64,000 nucleotides of DNA. Source: GCA-2746605 sp963710615 (GTDB lineage: Bacteria; Bacteroidota; Ignavibacteria; Ignavibacteriales; Melioribacteraceae). Below are positions 21,342-30,944 of this stretch, piece after piece. The notes beneath the pieces are model-generated. The model saw only the letters and a list, made by a program, of their open reading frames with translations, had not been told where the DNA came from and did no database searches. The translations under genes were made by a program, and so were the position numbers. The stretch is taken from NCBI GenBank assembly GCA_963710615.1, contig CAVQBF010000031.1:186001-250000 (forward strand), read 5' to 3'. The number at the start of each line of letters is the position of its first letter. The stretch's first letter is position 1.

Positions 21342-21903
21342 TATTTACCTTTTGAACTTCCTTAAAGCCTCTTAATCCATACGAAATTACAGAGGCAAAA
21401 CTTAGAATTAAACTTCCATAGAAAAATATTATATGCAAAAAATTTGCTTCATTTATGCCCAATGTAACCACAATTATATAAAAACCAATACATAGAACTG
21501 TTGCTTTACCTAAATAGTTAGATGGTAAAACCATACCAATTTTTCGACTTACAAAAATTCCACCTATGAAAATGATTAAATCCCTAGAAACAATAATCCA
21601 AAAATAGTAAGCTGGAATAATAGAATAATAATATAAATATGTTACAACTAAGAAAACTAATAGTTTATCTGCAAGAGGGTCAACAATTTTACCAAGTTCA
21701 GAAACTTCATTAAATTTTCTTGCAAAATAACCGTCGGCAATATCGGTTAAATATGCTAAAAAATAAAGTGCAACAAGAATATAACGTGCTCCTTCAATTG
21801 TATTGATATTGCTCACAAAAATAAAAATAGGGATTCCAAGCAGCACTCTTGAAAAGCTTATGTAATTTGAAACAGTATTTATTTTTTTAAAAGTAATTTT
21901 CAT
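21328..21903 (-). CDS. pgsA: CDP-alcohol phosphatidyltransferase (phosphatidylglycerophosphate synthase)
   Basis: 191 residues with several transmembrane helices. It has the complete CDP-alcohol phosphotransferase motif D-x2-DG-x2-AR-x8-G-x3-D-x3-D at D54, D57, G58, A61, R62, G71, D75 and D79. Such enzymes condense CDP-diacylglycerol with an alcohol; PgsA (glycerol 3-phosphate) is the common bacterial member, but the substrate cannot be proven from the motif. Overlap with ftsY is by gene packing and not functional. Confidence 0.85.
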   Translation of the reverse strand: MKITFKKINTVSNYISFSRVLLGIPIFIFVSNINTIEGARYILVALYFLAYLTDIADGYFARKFNEVSELGKIVDPLADKLLVFLVVTYLYYYSIIPAYYFWIIVSRDLIIFIGGIFVSRKIGMVLPSNYLGKATVLCIGFYIIVVTLGINEANFLHIIFFYGSLILSFASVISYGLRGFKEVQKVNNETV

Positions 21904-22020
21904 AACATTATTAAAACCGTCATTCTTAAGAGCTAACCTGGGTGAAAATCTGATAATCCTCTCAAAAAAAGTATTCTGTGAATAAATACGATATAATGAA
22001 GTAAACCTATCTAATAAGTT

Positions 22021-25000
22021 TTATTTAATTACTGCAAATTTACCTATTTTCTCTTGCAATTTATTATCAAAATTATCAAACGAAATTGCTTTGTAAAAAT
22101 ATACTCCGCTGCTTACTTTTTGATTATTCTCATCCAATAAATTCCAATCAACACCACCATTTCCATCATCTTCAATAATCTTTTTTACAAAAATTCCATC
22201 AATTGTAAATATATAAATGTCAACTTTGCTTGTAAGATTTGCAAAAGTTAATTTATCAATAGAATTAAGATTTGCCGGGTTCGGATAAACATAAATATCA
22301 TCAAGATTATCAGCATTTGATGTTAGAACTATTTCACTTCCTGAGTTTTGGGAAATTGGGAATGAGCCAGTTTCTAAAGTAGATCTAATATTTTTGATCT
22401 TTAAAACATATTCCATACCTATTGAACCGAATGGTTTCTCAGTTGTTAAATGAACAGTATTTGCCAAATTATTATTAAAAGAAATATCTTTAAGTGAGTT
22501 ATTAGGTGTAAATATATAATTACTTTTATTTAAGGTAGATAATGAATCTAAATTCAAGTTAAAAGTAATAGTTAAATTATAATTATCCAAAATTTTATAA
22601 CTAGATACGAATAATCTCTCCTCTTCCTGTAATTGGCTAATTTCGAAGATTAGAGTTGTATCCTTAATTGGTGAATTATAAAAATCCCTTAAATTCTTTA
22701 TTCGTAAAGAATGATTTCCAAGAGATAATTTTTCTGTCAATGTAATAAGGTATGAATTATTTGAAGCAACCGAAACTGAACTAGGAAAATTATTACCGAT
22801 TAAAAAATTATTAATAGTTAATTTATTTTTCTCAACGGGTTGTGTAAAAATCAGTTCAACTTGCTTATTGTTATTTACTAAAATATCTTTAACTTGACTG
22901 GGAGCATGGCTATAAACATTTACTTTATTAGACCATTTTGAAATTAGCGAGCTATCATATTTATCATGGTACTCTAACAAATAATCATAATAAGAATTTG
23001 GTTCAACACTATCTATGAAGTTTGTGGATGCAATTGAAATGAATCTTAATTTAGTAGCTGATCCATTGATTCCGATTCTTGAAATATAAACCGGAAAATC
23101 ATTATTATTCCATTCAATATAAATTCTATTCGAATCCAATGCATAGTAATCTGTAATGATTGGAGGAGAAATCATTCCGTCCTCCCTAAATTCATTAAAA
23201 TATATTTTATCTCCTCTAGGGATTCCAACTTCTAATATTCCATTTTCATCTATATCGCCAGTGAAAATTGATTGTGAATTAACATCTTTTTGATAAAATA
23301 GTAGTTGCGAATTCTCTTCAAATTCGAAAATATATGAATTCGGATAAGTGAAAATTATTAGATCATCTTTATCATTATTGTTTATATCTGCAAACGATAT
23401 CGCTCTGTATTGTTTATCAAAACGGCTTACAAAACTATTTTCTGTTGTAATGAACATAGTTTGAAAGTGCAAATCGATATCACTGCCATTTATTGAAAAT
23501 ACTGAACAATAAACCAAAGGCGTTTCAAATACATTTTCTTCAAATTCCATTAAAACCGCTATATCAAGTTTACCATCATTATTAAAGTCACCCTTTGCAA
23601 AATTTGTATTTGATTCAATAGGATAAAAATGTTCAATTATGTTTTCATTTTGATAATTGTCATTTCCATTTATCTGATATAAAATTATTCTTCCAAAATT
23701 ATCGAACGTTGCAATTTCGTTCTCCAGATCATCATCAAAATTATCTACTAAAACATTATTATTTCTAAATATTGATTTTTCAGTTGAATTACTCTTTACA
23801 AAATTCTTAAGTTCACTCTCTTTTCTCAGATTAAAATCATCTCCAACTTCCCAAATTGTCAGAGTTGAATCTGAACTGAAAACAATAATTTCATACTTAT
23901 TGTCATTATCAATGTCTTCAGCCAATGCCGGCCAAAAAGAACCAGAGCTATCAGAAAAAACATTTTCAAATTCTGTCCCTCCAGTAGAAACTTGAGAATC
24001 AATAAAACCATTTTTGACAAAGAGACTTAAAATATCAGTTTTACCATCTTTATTAAAGTCGCCGACTGAAATTGGTATCCTATTAGTAATTTGATTTACT
24101 TTTTCTAAGTTTGTATTTGAAAGCTGATAGATGCTTAAATCAGAGGATGTTTTATTTTCATTAATAAAAACAAAACTTAAATTACTACCATTCAACTTAA
24201 TATCTTCAGAAAATATTCTTCCGTTTGGCAAATAATACTCAGTTGGTAAATTTGTAATTGGACGATTTTCAATAAGGTTACTTGCATTAAAATTTTGATC
24301 ATTATCTTTAATTACAGTTACCAAACCAGCTTGATTAATGACCTCAAAATAAAATTCATGATCAAATCCGGTTAATTGTTCTTCAATTGGGAGTATACCA
24401 AAATGTGATTGTGAAATATTTCCTATATCTCCATTAAATCCATCCAAATAAATAAATTTAAAGTTCTCTCCAGAATTATTTCTCCTGTAATAAAATTTAA
24501 CCTTTGAGGCTTCATCAGTCAATACTGATGCTTGAAGGATTTCTTTATCATTCAGCATTGCGGGAAAATAATTAAAATTTAATACTTTAGGCGGTGTTCT
24601 ATCAATTGTAAAATTTATTCGCTCCTCTAGTGTGTTACCATCTACTCTATTTACCAACAATCTTAGGGTATATGAAGTATCAATTAGCTCAGATATATTA
24701 ATTTGGTAAACATTATCTTGGTAAGTCTGATAATTTTCATTTCCGGTTATCAGTTGATCCCAATTATTTGGATTGTAGCCTAATCCATAATATAGTTGAT
24801 AATCTTTAAAATAAGGTGACAAACAAGTCAAGTTAATATCGATTGTTCCACTTGAAAAATATAAATCTTGAGTCGGATGATTAAATTTTATTTCTGAAGG
24901 ACTGAGTATTTTAACTGCCTTTAACATATCTAGGTTACCAGCTCCATATTTGTCATCCCAACCTGCTTGTCCTAAATCTCTTGAAGTTGTCTTTAAAATT

Positions 25001-26223
25001 TGCTTAACTTCTTCATTTGCAAAACTTTTTTGCGAAAGAATTATTGAAGCTGCTGCACTAACAAATGGAGCCGAGGCTGAAGTACCACTTACTTTTTTGT
25101 AAGTGTTATCCAATCCTAAAGTGTAAATTTGTGATCCGGGAGCAACAAGATCTATTGTTGAACCGTAATTTGAAAAGCTTGCAAGAGTTTCATTTTCTTG
25201 AATTGCTCCAACACTGATTACTTCTGAAAAACTTGATGGGTAGTGTGGTTCATCTGAAGAAGAATTACCAGAACTTCCAACAAGCACTACCCCATTTTCA
25301 TAAGCAAATTCGATAACATCTTTTAATAATTGAGAATATTGATTATCTCCCCAACTCATATTAATTACTTTTGCACCCATTTTAACTGCGTAAATAATTG
25401 CTGATGCGGCATCATCTTCTTGTCCTTCTCCATTTTTATCAAAGGATCTTAAATTTAGGATCTTCACATTCGGTATCAAGCCAGCAATTCCAATTGAGTT
25501 ATGTTCAGCTGCAATTATTCCGCTAATATTTGTACCGTGTCCATTTTCATCCATCGGATCATTATCCCACTCGGTAAAGTCATAATTCGGTTCGATTGGA
25601 AATATGTCAATTTTATTTACAAAATCCCATCCCCTGAAATCATCAACAAAACCATTTCTGTCGTCATCTATACCATTTGTTGATTTATCATTTCCCTCGA
25701 GATCAGTTCCCTGCTCACCTAAATTATAGAAAATATTCTCATCAATATCAGGGTGGAAATAATCTATACCTGTATCAATTACTGCAAGCAGAATATCTGC
25801 AGAATTTTGATCCATTAATTCCCAAGCATCATGTGCATTAACACTTTGAATCCCCCATTGTTCACCATATAGTGAATCTATTGGAGTATAATCTATAACT
25901 AAAGTTGAAGCTTTTTGTATGTATTCAATTTGAGTATCGATATTCAGCTGAGAAATAATTTCTTCAGCTGAAATGTTTGGAGGTATTTCTAATTTGATAA
26001 TTCTATTCAATTCTGAACTTAAATTACCAAACTCCTCTTTAAAAGAAGTAATACGAATAATTTCTTTATTCAAAACAGCATTCTTTGCCGATTTATGCGG
26101 ACTAAGAATTCTGGTAATTTGCGAATGCGACTCCGCTGCTGTTTTTTCTGATGTATACTTAATAAAGATTGTGGATTGAGCGAAATAATTGGGAGCATAC
26201 AAATAAAAATATGAGAAGATCAA
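22021..26223 (-). CDS. subtilisin-like S8 serine protease with FG-GAP-like repeats and T9SS-type sorting domain
   Basis: 1,400 residues. Catalytic triad D150 (LLAVIDTGIDYFHPD), H229 (DENGHGT), S382 (SGTSASAPF), with oxyanion N320 (GSSGN). An N-terminal segment (about 60-115) looks like a propeptide inhibitor. The central part has acidic repeats of the FG-GAP/VCBS kind (GDFNNDGKLDIAVLME, DINNNDKDDLII), and the C-terminus has a sorting domain (VYPNPANLNSIDKLTF...SGVYFYKAISF...GKFAVIK). The annotated start MIFSYFYLYAPNYFAQ overlaps purF by 4 bp and gives a very short hydrophobic leader without basic residues, so the true start may be altered by an indel. A secreted, surface-exposed protease. Confidence 0.9.
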   Translation of the reverse strand: MIFSYFYLYAPNYFAQSTIFIKYTSEKTAAESHSQITRILSPHKSAKNAVLNKEIIRITSFKEEFGNLSSELNRIIKLEIPPNISAEEIISQLNIDTQIEYIQKASTLVIDYTPIDSLYGEQWGIQSVNAHDAWELMDQNSADILLAVIDTGIDYFHPDIDENIFYNLGEQGTDLEGNDKSTNGIDDDRNGFVDDFRGWDFVNKIDIFPIEPNYDFTEWDNDPMDENGHGTNISGIIAAEHNSIGIAGLIPNVKILNLRSFDKNGEGQEDDAASAIIYAVKMGAKVINMSWGDNQYSQLLKDVIEFAYENGVVLVGSSGNSSSDEPHYPSSFSEVISVGAIQENETLASFSNYGSTIDLVAPGSQIYTLGLDNTYKKVSGTSASAPFVSAAASIILSQKSFANEEVKQILKTTSRDLGQAGWDDKYGAGNLDMLKAVKILSPSEIKFNHPTQDLYFSSGTIDINLTCLSPYFKDYQLYYGLGYNPNNWDQLITGNENYQTYQDNVYQINISELIDTSYTLRLLVNRVDGNTLEERINFTIDRTPPKVLNFNYFPAMLNDKEILQASVLTDEASKVKFYYRRNNSGENFKFIYLDGFNGDIGNISQSHFGILPIEEQLTGFDHEFYFEVINQAGLVTVIKDNDQNFNASNLIENRPITNLPTEYYLPNGRIFSEDIKLNGSNLSFVFINENKTSSDLSIYQLSNTNLEKVNQITNRIPISVGDFNKDGKTDILSLFVKNGFIDSQVSTGGTEFENVFSDSSGSFWPALAEDIDNDNKYEIIVFSSDSTLTIWEVGDDFNLRKESELKNFVKSNSTEKSIFRNNNVLVDNFDDDLENEIATFDNFGRIILYQINGNDNYQNENIIEHFYPIESNTNFAKGDFNNDGKLDIAVLMEFEENVFETPLVYCSVFSINGSDIDLHFQTMFITTENSFVSRFDKQYRAISFADINNNDKDDLIIFTYPNSYIFEFEENSQLLFYQKDVNSQSIFTGDIDENGILEVGIPRGDKIYFNEFREDGMISPPIITDYYALDSNRIYIEWNNNDFPVYISRIGINGSATKLRFISIASTNFIDSVEPNSYYDYLLEYHDKYDSSLISKWSNKVNVYSHAPSQVKDILVNNNKQVELIFTQPVEKNKLTINNFLIGNNFPSSVSVASNNSYLITLTEKLSLGNHSLRIKNLRDFYNSPIKDTTLIFEISQLQEEERLFVSSYKILDNYNLTITFNLNLDSLSTLNKSNYIFTPNNSLKDISFNNNLANTVHLTTEKPFGSIGMEYVLKIKNIRSTLETGSFPISQNSGSEIVLTSNADNLDDIYVYPNPANLNSIDKLTFANLTSKVDIYIFTIDGIFVKKIIEDDGNGGVDWNLLDENNQKVSSGVYFYKAISFDNFDNKLQEKIGKFAVIK

Positions 26224-27698
26224 ATCTCATAAACTGACTTTTCAAATTTAGTATTGACAGGTACCGGATATTCACCGGAAAAACATGCAGTACAAAAATT
26301 ATCTGGTGTATGATCTACCATTGCCTCAAGCATTTGATCCTGAGTCATATACTCCAAAGAATCTACCGCAAGATAATTTTCAATCTCATTTAAATTACCT
26401 GAAAATCTGTTTGCAATTAATTCTTCTTTCGATGGGAAATCCATTCCATAATAACAAGGGTTTAAAATTGGCGGTGAAGAAATTCTTAAGTGTATTGATC
26501 GTGCTCCCGCATCTCTTAACAGGTTAACCAACTGTTTAGAAGTTGTACCTCTTACAATCGAGTCATCAATTAAAACTACTTTTTTATCTTCTAAAACACC
26601 TTTTACTGTATTGAATTTAATTCTGACACCAATTTCTCTTTTCCCTTGTCCAGGGATAATAAAAGTTCGTCCAATATAATGGCTTCTTATTAATCCAATT
26701 TCATGTTTTGATGGAATTCCCATTTTCTGAAGTTGATTTTGATATCCAATAGCAACGGTATTGGAGCTATCGGGGACACTAATTACAATTACTTTTTCGT
26801 TGGGATTATCAGGCTTTACTGGATGATGACTAGCTAATACCTTTCCTAGTTTTCTTCTCATTTTATCAACATTCGATCCGAAAATTCTACTGTCTGGTCG
26901 TGAAAAGTATATAAACTCAAAAACACAATGTTTTTTTAACGTAGGTTCTTCTAAAATTTTAAAAGATTTTAAGTCTTCAATCGACTTAGAACTTGAATCA
27001 ATAACTAATACTTCACCTGGTTCAATATCCCGAATATATTCAATTTTATTAATATCGAATGCACAAGTTTCAGAAGCAATTACAAATGATCCATTAACTT
27101 TACCAAGGGCAAGAGGTCTAAAGCCATTAGGGTCCCTAGCAGCAATAAGTTTATCATCTGTTAAAAGAACTATAGAATATGCTCCCTTTACTTTTCTAAG
27201 AGCTTCTATTATTTGTTCTTCTTGTGTATTTAATTTACTTCTCGCAATAAGATGGGGAATTACTTCTGTATCACTTGTAGTTTGAAATATTGCGCCGTCT
27301 TCAATTAAATCTTTCCGGATAATATCGGCGTTCGTTAGATTACCGTTATGAGCTATTGCTAAATTTCCCATTCGATAATTAACAAAAAAGGGCTGAATAT
27401 TTTTATGAGAATCAGAGGCCCCGGTAGTTGAATACCTATTATGCCCAATTGCAGCAAATCCTTTCAGTTTCTTCTCAAAAAGTTCTAATTCAGAGTAAAC
27501 TTCTGAAACAAGTCCAATTCCTTTGTGTACATTAAATTTTGTTTTATCAAACTCATTTTTCTCTGCTGTAATAATTCCCGATGCTTCTTGCCCTCTATGT
27601 TGTAAGGCATGTAAACCATAGTAGGTAAAAATTGCTGGATCTTGGATCCCAAAAATGCCAAAAATTCCACAATGGCACTGAGGCTTGTCAAATTTCAC
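26220..27698 (-). CDS. purF: amidophosphoribosyltransferase PurF
   Basis: About 492 residues, first committed step of purine synthesis (PRPP + glutamine to phosphoribosylamine). I set the start at GTG 27698 because the longer open frame begins inside the tRNA-Pro gene (its first residues, VAGSNPAVPT, are translated T-arm). With this start the catalytic cysteine is C10 in CGIFGIFG after a short propeptide. PRPP loop VVLIDDSIVRGTTS; four cysteines (KHCVF, NPCYYG, NFCTACF) fit the [4Fe-4S] Bacillus-type enzyme. The gene lies 45 bp downstream of the tRNA and overlaps the protease gene start by 4 bp. Confidence 0.9.
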   Translation of the reverse strand: MKFDKPQCHCGIFGIFGIQDPAIFTYYGLHALQHRGQEASGIITAEKNEFDKTKFNVHKGIGLVSEVYSELELFEKKLKGFAAIGHNRYSTTGASDSHKNIQPFFVNYRMGNLAIAHNGNLTNADIIRKDLIEDGAIFQTTSDTEVIPHLIARSKLNTQEEQIIEALRKVKGAYSIVLLTDDKLIAARDPNGFRPLALGKVNGSFVIASETCAFDINKIEYIRDIEPGEVLVIDSSSKSIEDLKSFKILEEPTLKKHCVFEFIYFSRPDSRIFGSNVDKMRRKLGKVLASHHPVKPDNPNEKVIVISVPDSSNTVAIGYQNQLQKMGIPSKHEIGLIRSHYIGRTFIIPGQGKREIGVRIKFNTVKGVLEDKKVVLIDDSIVRGTTSKQLVNLLRDAGARSIHLRISSPPILNPCYYGMDFPSKEELIANRFSGNLNEIENYLAVDSLEYMTQDQMLEAMVDHTPDNFCTACFSGEYPVPVNTKFEKSVYEI

Positions 27699-27742
27699 TA
27701 TTTCACTGAGTTTAATGATAAGAAAATAAGATAGATAACTAG

Positions 27743-27816
27743 TCGGAACGGCGGGATTTGAACCCGCGACCACTTGACCCCCAGTCAAGTACGCTACCGG
27801 ACTGCGCCACGTTCCG
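27743..27816 (-). tRNA. tRNA-Pro (anticodon GGG)
   Basis: 74 nt including the discriminator A. Acceptor stem CGGAACG pairs with CGTTCCG; anticodon stem CTTGA/TCAAG encloses loop CTGGGGG, giving anticodon GGG; the T arm has GGTTCAAATCC flanked by pairing CGCGG-type bases. The CCA tail is not encoded (next bases are CT). It lies between the MerR-type gene and purF on the same strand. Confidence 0.97.
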
Positions 27817-27820
27817 AATA

Positions 27821-28210
27821 TTATATCTTAGAACGTAAATCTACTAAAAAGTTTCTTAAATCTTCAAGATCCTTTTTCATATCTCGTTTTTCAGGCGGGA
27901 TGGGTGCAATGGAACCATTACCATTATTTTTTGAAAGATTTCTCTGTGCTATATTTTTCAATTCTCCAGGGTCATCTAAAATTTTCTTAGCACCTTCAAT
28001 AGTATATTTTTCTTCGCGGAGTAAATTCTTAATAAGCAGAATCATCTTGATGTCTTTATTCGTGTAGATTCTGTTTCCTGCTCTATTCTTTGAAGGTTTA
28101 AGTTGATCGAATTCAGTTTCCCAGTATCGTAATATGTACTGCTCCAGGTCGGTTAACTTACTTACTTCAGAAATTGAATAATATAATTTTTTTAACCCGA
28201 AATCTTTCAT
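27821..28210 (-). CDS. MerR-family transcriptional regulator
   Basis: 129 residues. The N-terminal winged helix-turn-helix (YYSISEVSKLTDLEQYILRY, then GNRIYTNKDIKMILLIKNLL) is typical of MerR-type DNA-binding domains; the C-terminal 50 residues are acidic and lysine-rich and carry no obvious effector domain or metal-binding cysteine. Small MerR proteins of this shape are common in Bacteroidota. It starts at MKDFGLKK and ends 5 bp before the tRNA-Pro. Targets cannot be inferred. Confidence 0.85.
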   Translation of the reverse strand: MKDFGLKKLYYSISEVSKLTDLEQYILRYWETEFDQLKPSKNRAGNRIYTNKDIKMILLIKNLLREEKYTIEGAKKILDDPGELKNIAQRNLSKNNGNGSIAPIPPEKRDMKKDLEDLRNFLVDLRSKI

Positions 28211-28577
28211 AATATACCCTGATTTGTGCTTTAGCTAAAATATATAAAGTGTTAAGAAATAGCAAGTTCTCTGATTAATTTAATTTTTTGGTTGAAACAA
28301 TCAATCTATTTATATACTTAATATTTAGCAAAATTATCAAGCAAATGCTTAAGCCATTTTTGCTCTTTGAAATTTTTATTCATTTTTATGAATTATCGAA
28401 TATAAATATATCTTATTTAATATCCTTAATTAGTTAATTTTATATACGTTGATATTCATTATTATGTATATGGGGTTTATTTTTTGCTGAAATTGAACAA
28501 TTATTTAGGGAGCACATAATTGTTTAAATTATTAAGCTTAAGGCGTCGTTGTTAAAATATTATTTAGAAAAAGTATT
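28211..28577. other. non-coding gap, 367 bp, very AT-rich
   Basis: No reading frame with a ribosome site is visible. It contains a 9-base inverted repeat (28496-28504 with 28516-28524, AACAATTAT/ATAATTGTT, 11-base loop), near the aroQ 3' end, which may be a weak terminator but lacks a T run on the minus strand. The upstream half should hold the promoter of the MerR-type gene. Confidence 0.5.
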
Positions 28578-29000
28578 TTAAGATATTTTACTAAGAAGAT
28601 ATACTGCAGCAAGATAGCCATTTTCTTTAAATCCGGAGATATAACCATCAGTACTTTTAGTTGTAACCATAACCTGCCTAAAGTCTTCCCTATTTTGAAT
28701 ATGAGAGAGATGAACTTCGATTTTCGGAATTTTAACAATTTCGAGTGCATCTTTTATTGAAACTGAAGTGTGAGTATAACCACCGGGATTAATTATGATC
28801 GCATCAAATTCTGAGGGAGCATTCTGAATTTTTGTGACTATCTCTCCTTCGATATTACTTTGATAGAACGAGAAACAATGTTCAGGGAATTCTTTTCTAA
28901 TGATTTTTTCTAAATCATCTAGTGTGAATGTTCCATATTGTTCAGATTCCCTTCGACCGAGCATGTTTAAATTGGGGCCATTGATAACCAGAATTTTCAT
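28578..29000 (-). CDS. aroQ: type II 3-dehydroquinate dehydratase
   Basis: 140 residues, the normal size. NGPNLNMLGRRE at the start, catalytic Y22 (EQYGT), N71 in INPGGYTHTS, and EVHLSH (H97, general acid region). The enzyme removes water from 3-dehydroquinate in the shikimate pathway and forms dodecamers. It overlaps the upstream small gene by ATGA (4 bp) so the two are coupled. Confidence 0.95.
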   Translation of the reverse strand: MKILVINGPNLNMLGRRESEQYGTFTLDDLEKIIRKEFPEHCFSFYQSNIEGEIVTKIQNAPSEFDAIIINPGGYTHTSVSIKDALEIVKIPKIEVHLSHIQNREDFRQVMVTTKSTDGYISGFKENGYLAAVYLLSKIS

Positions 29001-29269
29001 CTTGCCTCATCCATTTCTTCTATTATTTCTCTTAATTTGGGTTGAAGATAAATATCATCAATCCCAAGTTCTTTGAGTGCTGCAGAAAGTGTCATTACTT
29101 TTCTTTGAGTAGTTGATAATTTATTTATAACAATAATTTTGCTATCCTTTACAAGGCAGTAGCCGCCCTTAAAATCTCCTCGTTCAAATCTAACTTTTGC
29201 TCCCATTTGAGCTGCAAGAGATTTAAGATCCTCCAAAATAGTTTCAAACTCTTTTTCTTTTATTTTCAT
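28997..29269 (-). CDS. conserved small protein upstream of aroQ
   Basis: 90 residues, not recognised with confidence. It is soluble, with charged helical ends (KEKEFETILEDLKSL and LREIIEEMDEAR) around a central beta-like part (KVRFERGDFKGGYCLVKDSK). A hydrophobic signal and membrane segments are absent. Coupling to aroQ by a 4-bp overlap is the main context clue. The divergent gene ppx starts 53 bp away, so the intervening region carries promoters in both directions. Confidence 0.7.
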   Translation of the reverse strand: MKIKEKEFETILEDLKSLAAQMGAKVRFERGDFKGGYCLVKDSKIIVINKLSTTQRKVMTLSAALKELGIDDIYLQPKLREIIEEMDEAR

Positions 29270-29321
29270 TATTATTAAAAAATTAAATTAGTTTTATAAA
29301 ATAATAAAAATTCAATAAGTA

Positions 29322-30236
29322 TTGAATATGAATATTGCATCAATTGATATTGGATCAAACACAGTTTTACTTTTAATAGCTTCTATTGAAAACAAGATTT
29401 TAACCCCAATTATCAATAAGTATGAAAGCCCTAGACTGGGTAAGGGCTTAAAGATTGGAGGCAAAATTGAGGACGCAAGAATAATCCATCTTTTAGAAAT
29501 ACTTTCAGATTACAAAAATCTAGCTGACAAATATAATTGTGCTAAAATAATTGTTACTGCAACAAATGCAATGAGAATTGCTTCCAATTCAGACGAAATA
29601 AAAAATAAGATAAAAGATGAACTTAAATTACAAGTTGAAATAATTTCAGGTGATAAAGAAGCAGAACTATCATATTACGGAGCATCTTCCTCTATGCCCG
29701 ATATTTATGAGAAAGTTGTAATTGATATTGGAGGTGGCAGCACCGAGATAATTTATGGTAATAATTCAGATATTCTATTTAAGAACAGTTTTCAAGTAGG
29801 AGTTGTTAGTCTAACTGAGATGTTTTTAAAAGATTTCCCGCATGAAAATCAATCAATCAGAAATGCTATTTGTCATCTTCAAAACATTTTTTCGCCCATA
29901 GATTCAGCAATTCCTAAAGGAATTAAAATAATTGCAGTTGCAGGCACTCCAACTACTTTATCATGCATAAAACAAAATTTAAGAACCTACGAAGAAAAAA
30001 AAGTTGAAGGATCAATTATTGACCTCAAGGATCTAAATAGTATCTATAAAAAAATGCTACCAATGTCCCCTGCTCAAATAAAAAGTAATTTTGGCTCAGT
30101 CGTATCTGGTAGAGAAGATGTTCTTTTTGGCGGTCTACTTATTCTGCAACATTTAATAAAAATGATAAATACGAATATAATTAACGTTAGCTCTAGAGGT
30201 ATAAGATATGGTAGTATAATAAATTACTTAAATTAA
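29322..30236 (+). CDS. Ppx/GppA-family exopolyphosphatase
   Basis: 304 residues. Two nucleotide-binding motifs of the ASKHA fold are seen: IASIDIGSNTVLLLIAS (about 5-21) and VVIDIGGGSTEIIYG (about 133-147). The family hydrolyses inorganic polyphosphate or pppGpp. The length matches short single-module versions without the C-terminal HD domain. The start at MNMNIASIDIG is slightly ambiguous (either Met). It is the only plus-strand gene within the minus-strand block and meets the next gene tail to tail with no gap. Confidence 0.88.
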   Translation: MNMNIASIDIGSNTVLLLIASIENKILTPIINKYESPRLGKGLKIGGKIEDARIIHLLEILSDYKNLADKYNCAKIIVTATNAMRIASNSDEIKNKIKDELKLQVEIISGDKEAELSYYGASSSMPDIYEKVVIDIGGGSTEIIYGNNSDILFKNSFQVGVVSLTEMFLKDFPHENQSIRNAICHLQNIFSPIDSAIPKGIKIIAVAGTPTTLSCIKQNLRTYEEKKVEGSIIDLKDLNSIYKKMLPMSPAQIKSNFGSVVSGREDVLFGGLLILQHLIKMINTNIINVSSRGIRYGSIINYLN

Positions 30237-30944
30237 CTAAATCATTTTATATGGTATAAACATAATTGCAATAGCAAAGAATACAGTAAAAATAAATGTA
30301 ACAATTATTGAAAATAGCTTTGAGTTTGATTGAATATGAAATGCCTTGAACAGAATTGTAATACTCCAAAGAATCATCAGAACTTCTAGTCCCAATAAAA
30401 TATACGCCAGATTATTCTTAATCATAAATGGCGAAGGATTAAAAACAAACCAATGTTCCCCAAATATTCCATATTCTACGGGAGTTAAGATAAATAATGA
30501 AAAAATTATTGGAATTGTACTAAATACAAATAATGCTAGATTATCTTTGAATCGCGTTTTACTAATTTTATTTAACGAAACAGTTAAAAGTTTTACACAT
30601 AGTAATATTATTAAAGTATATATTGCCGTTAAAAGGATTAGATTGTAAACATTAAAATTAGATTCATTGGGCAAAGGACTTAAGGCTGACTGAATCGAGG
30701 ATGAAAAAAGAAATAATTTAATGCTTATAAAGAACAATAAAAATATCATAAAATTTTTGTGTTCTGCATAGACAATATTTTTCAGTGACTTTCGCGGATT
30801 CTCAAAAATCTGATAAATTGTACTCCATAAATCTATATTTACAACTGCTGAACGAATATAATGTTTACAACCAGAACAGTTCTTAAAGTATAATGGATTC
30901 TCATTACCGCAGTTAGAACATATATTTACATTTAATTTTGTCAT
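30237..30944 (-). CDS. zinc-ribbon membrane protein (Yip1-like)
   Basis: 235 residues. Residues 9-26 form a zinc ribbon with C9, C12, C23 and C26 (CSNCGNEN, CSGC). About five transmembrane segments follow (from about residue 65 to the end), similar to Yip1/DUF family membrane proteins whose function in bacteria is unknown. It overlaps the next gene upstream by 4 bp (ATGA), so it is part of the parA-parB-DUF5683 transcript. Confidence 0.7.
   Translation of the reverse strand: MTKLNVNICSNCGNENPLYFKNCSGCKHYIRSAVVNIDLWSTIYQIFENPRKSLKNIVYAEHKNFMIFLLFFISIKLFLFSSSIQSALSPLPNESNFNVYNLILLTAIYTLIILLCVKLLTVSLNKISKTRFKDNLALFVFSTIPIIFSLFILTPVEYGIFGEHWFVFNPSPFMIKNNLAYILLGLEVLMILWSITILFKAFHIQSNSKLFSIIVTFIFTVFFAIAIMFIPYKMI

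Noticed and set aside
28496..28524. Inverted repeat as terminator of aroQ
   Set aside because: No T run follows on the minus strand, and it sits 50 bp past the stop with a long 11-base loop. Kept only as a note.
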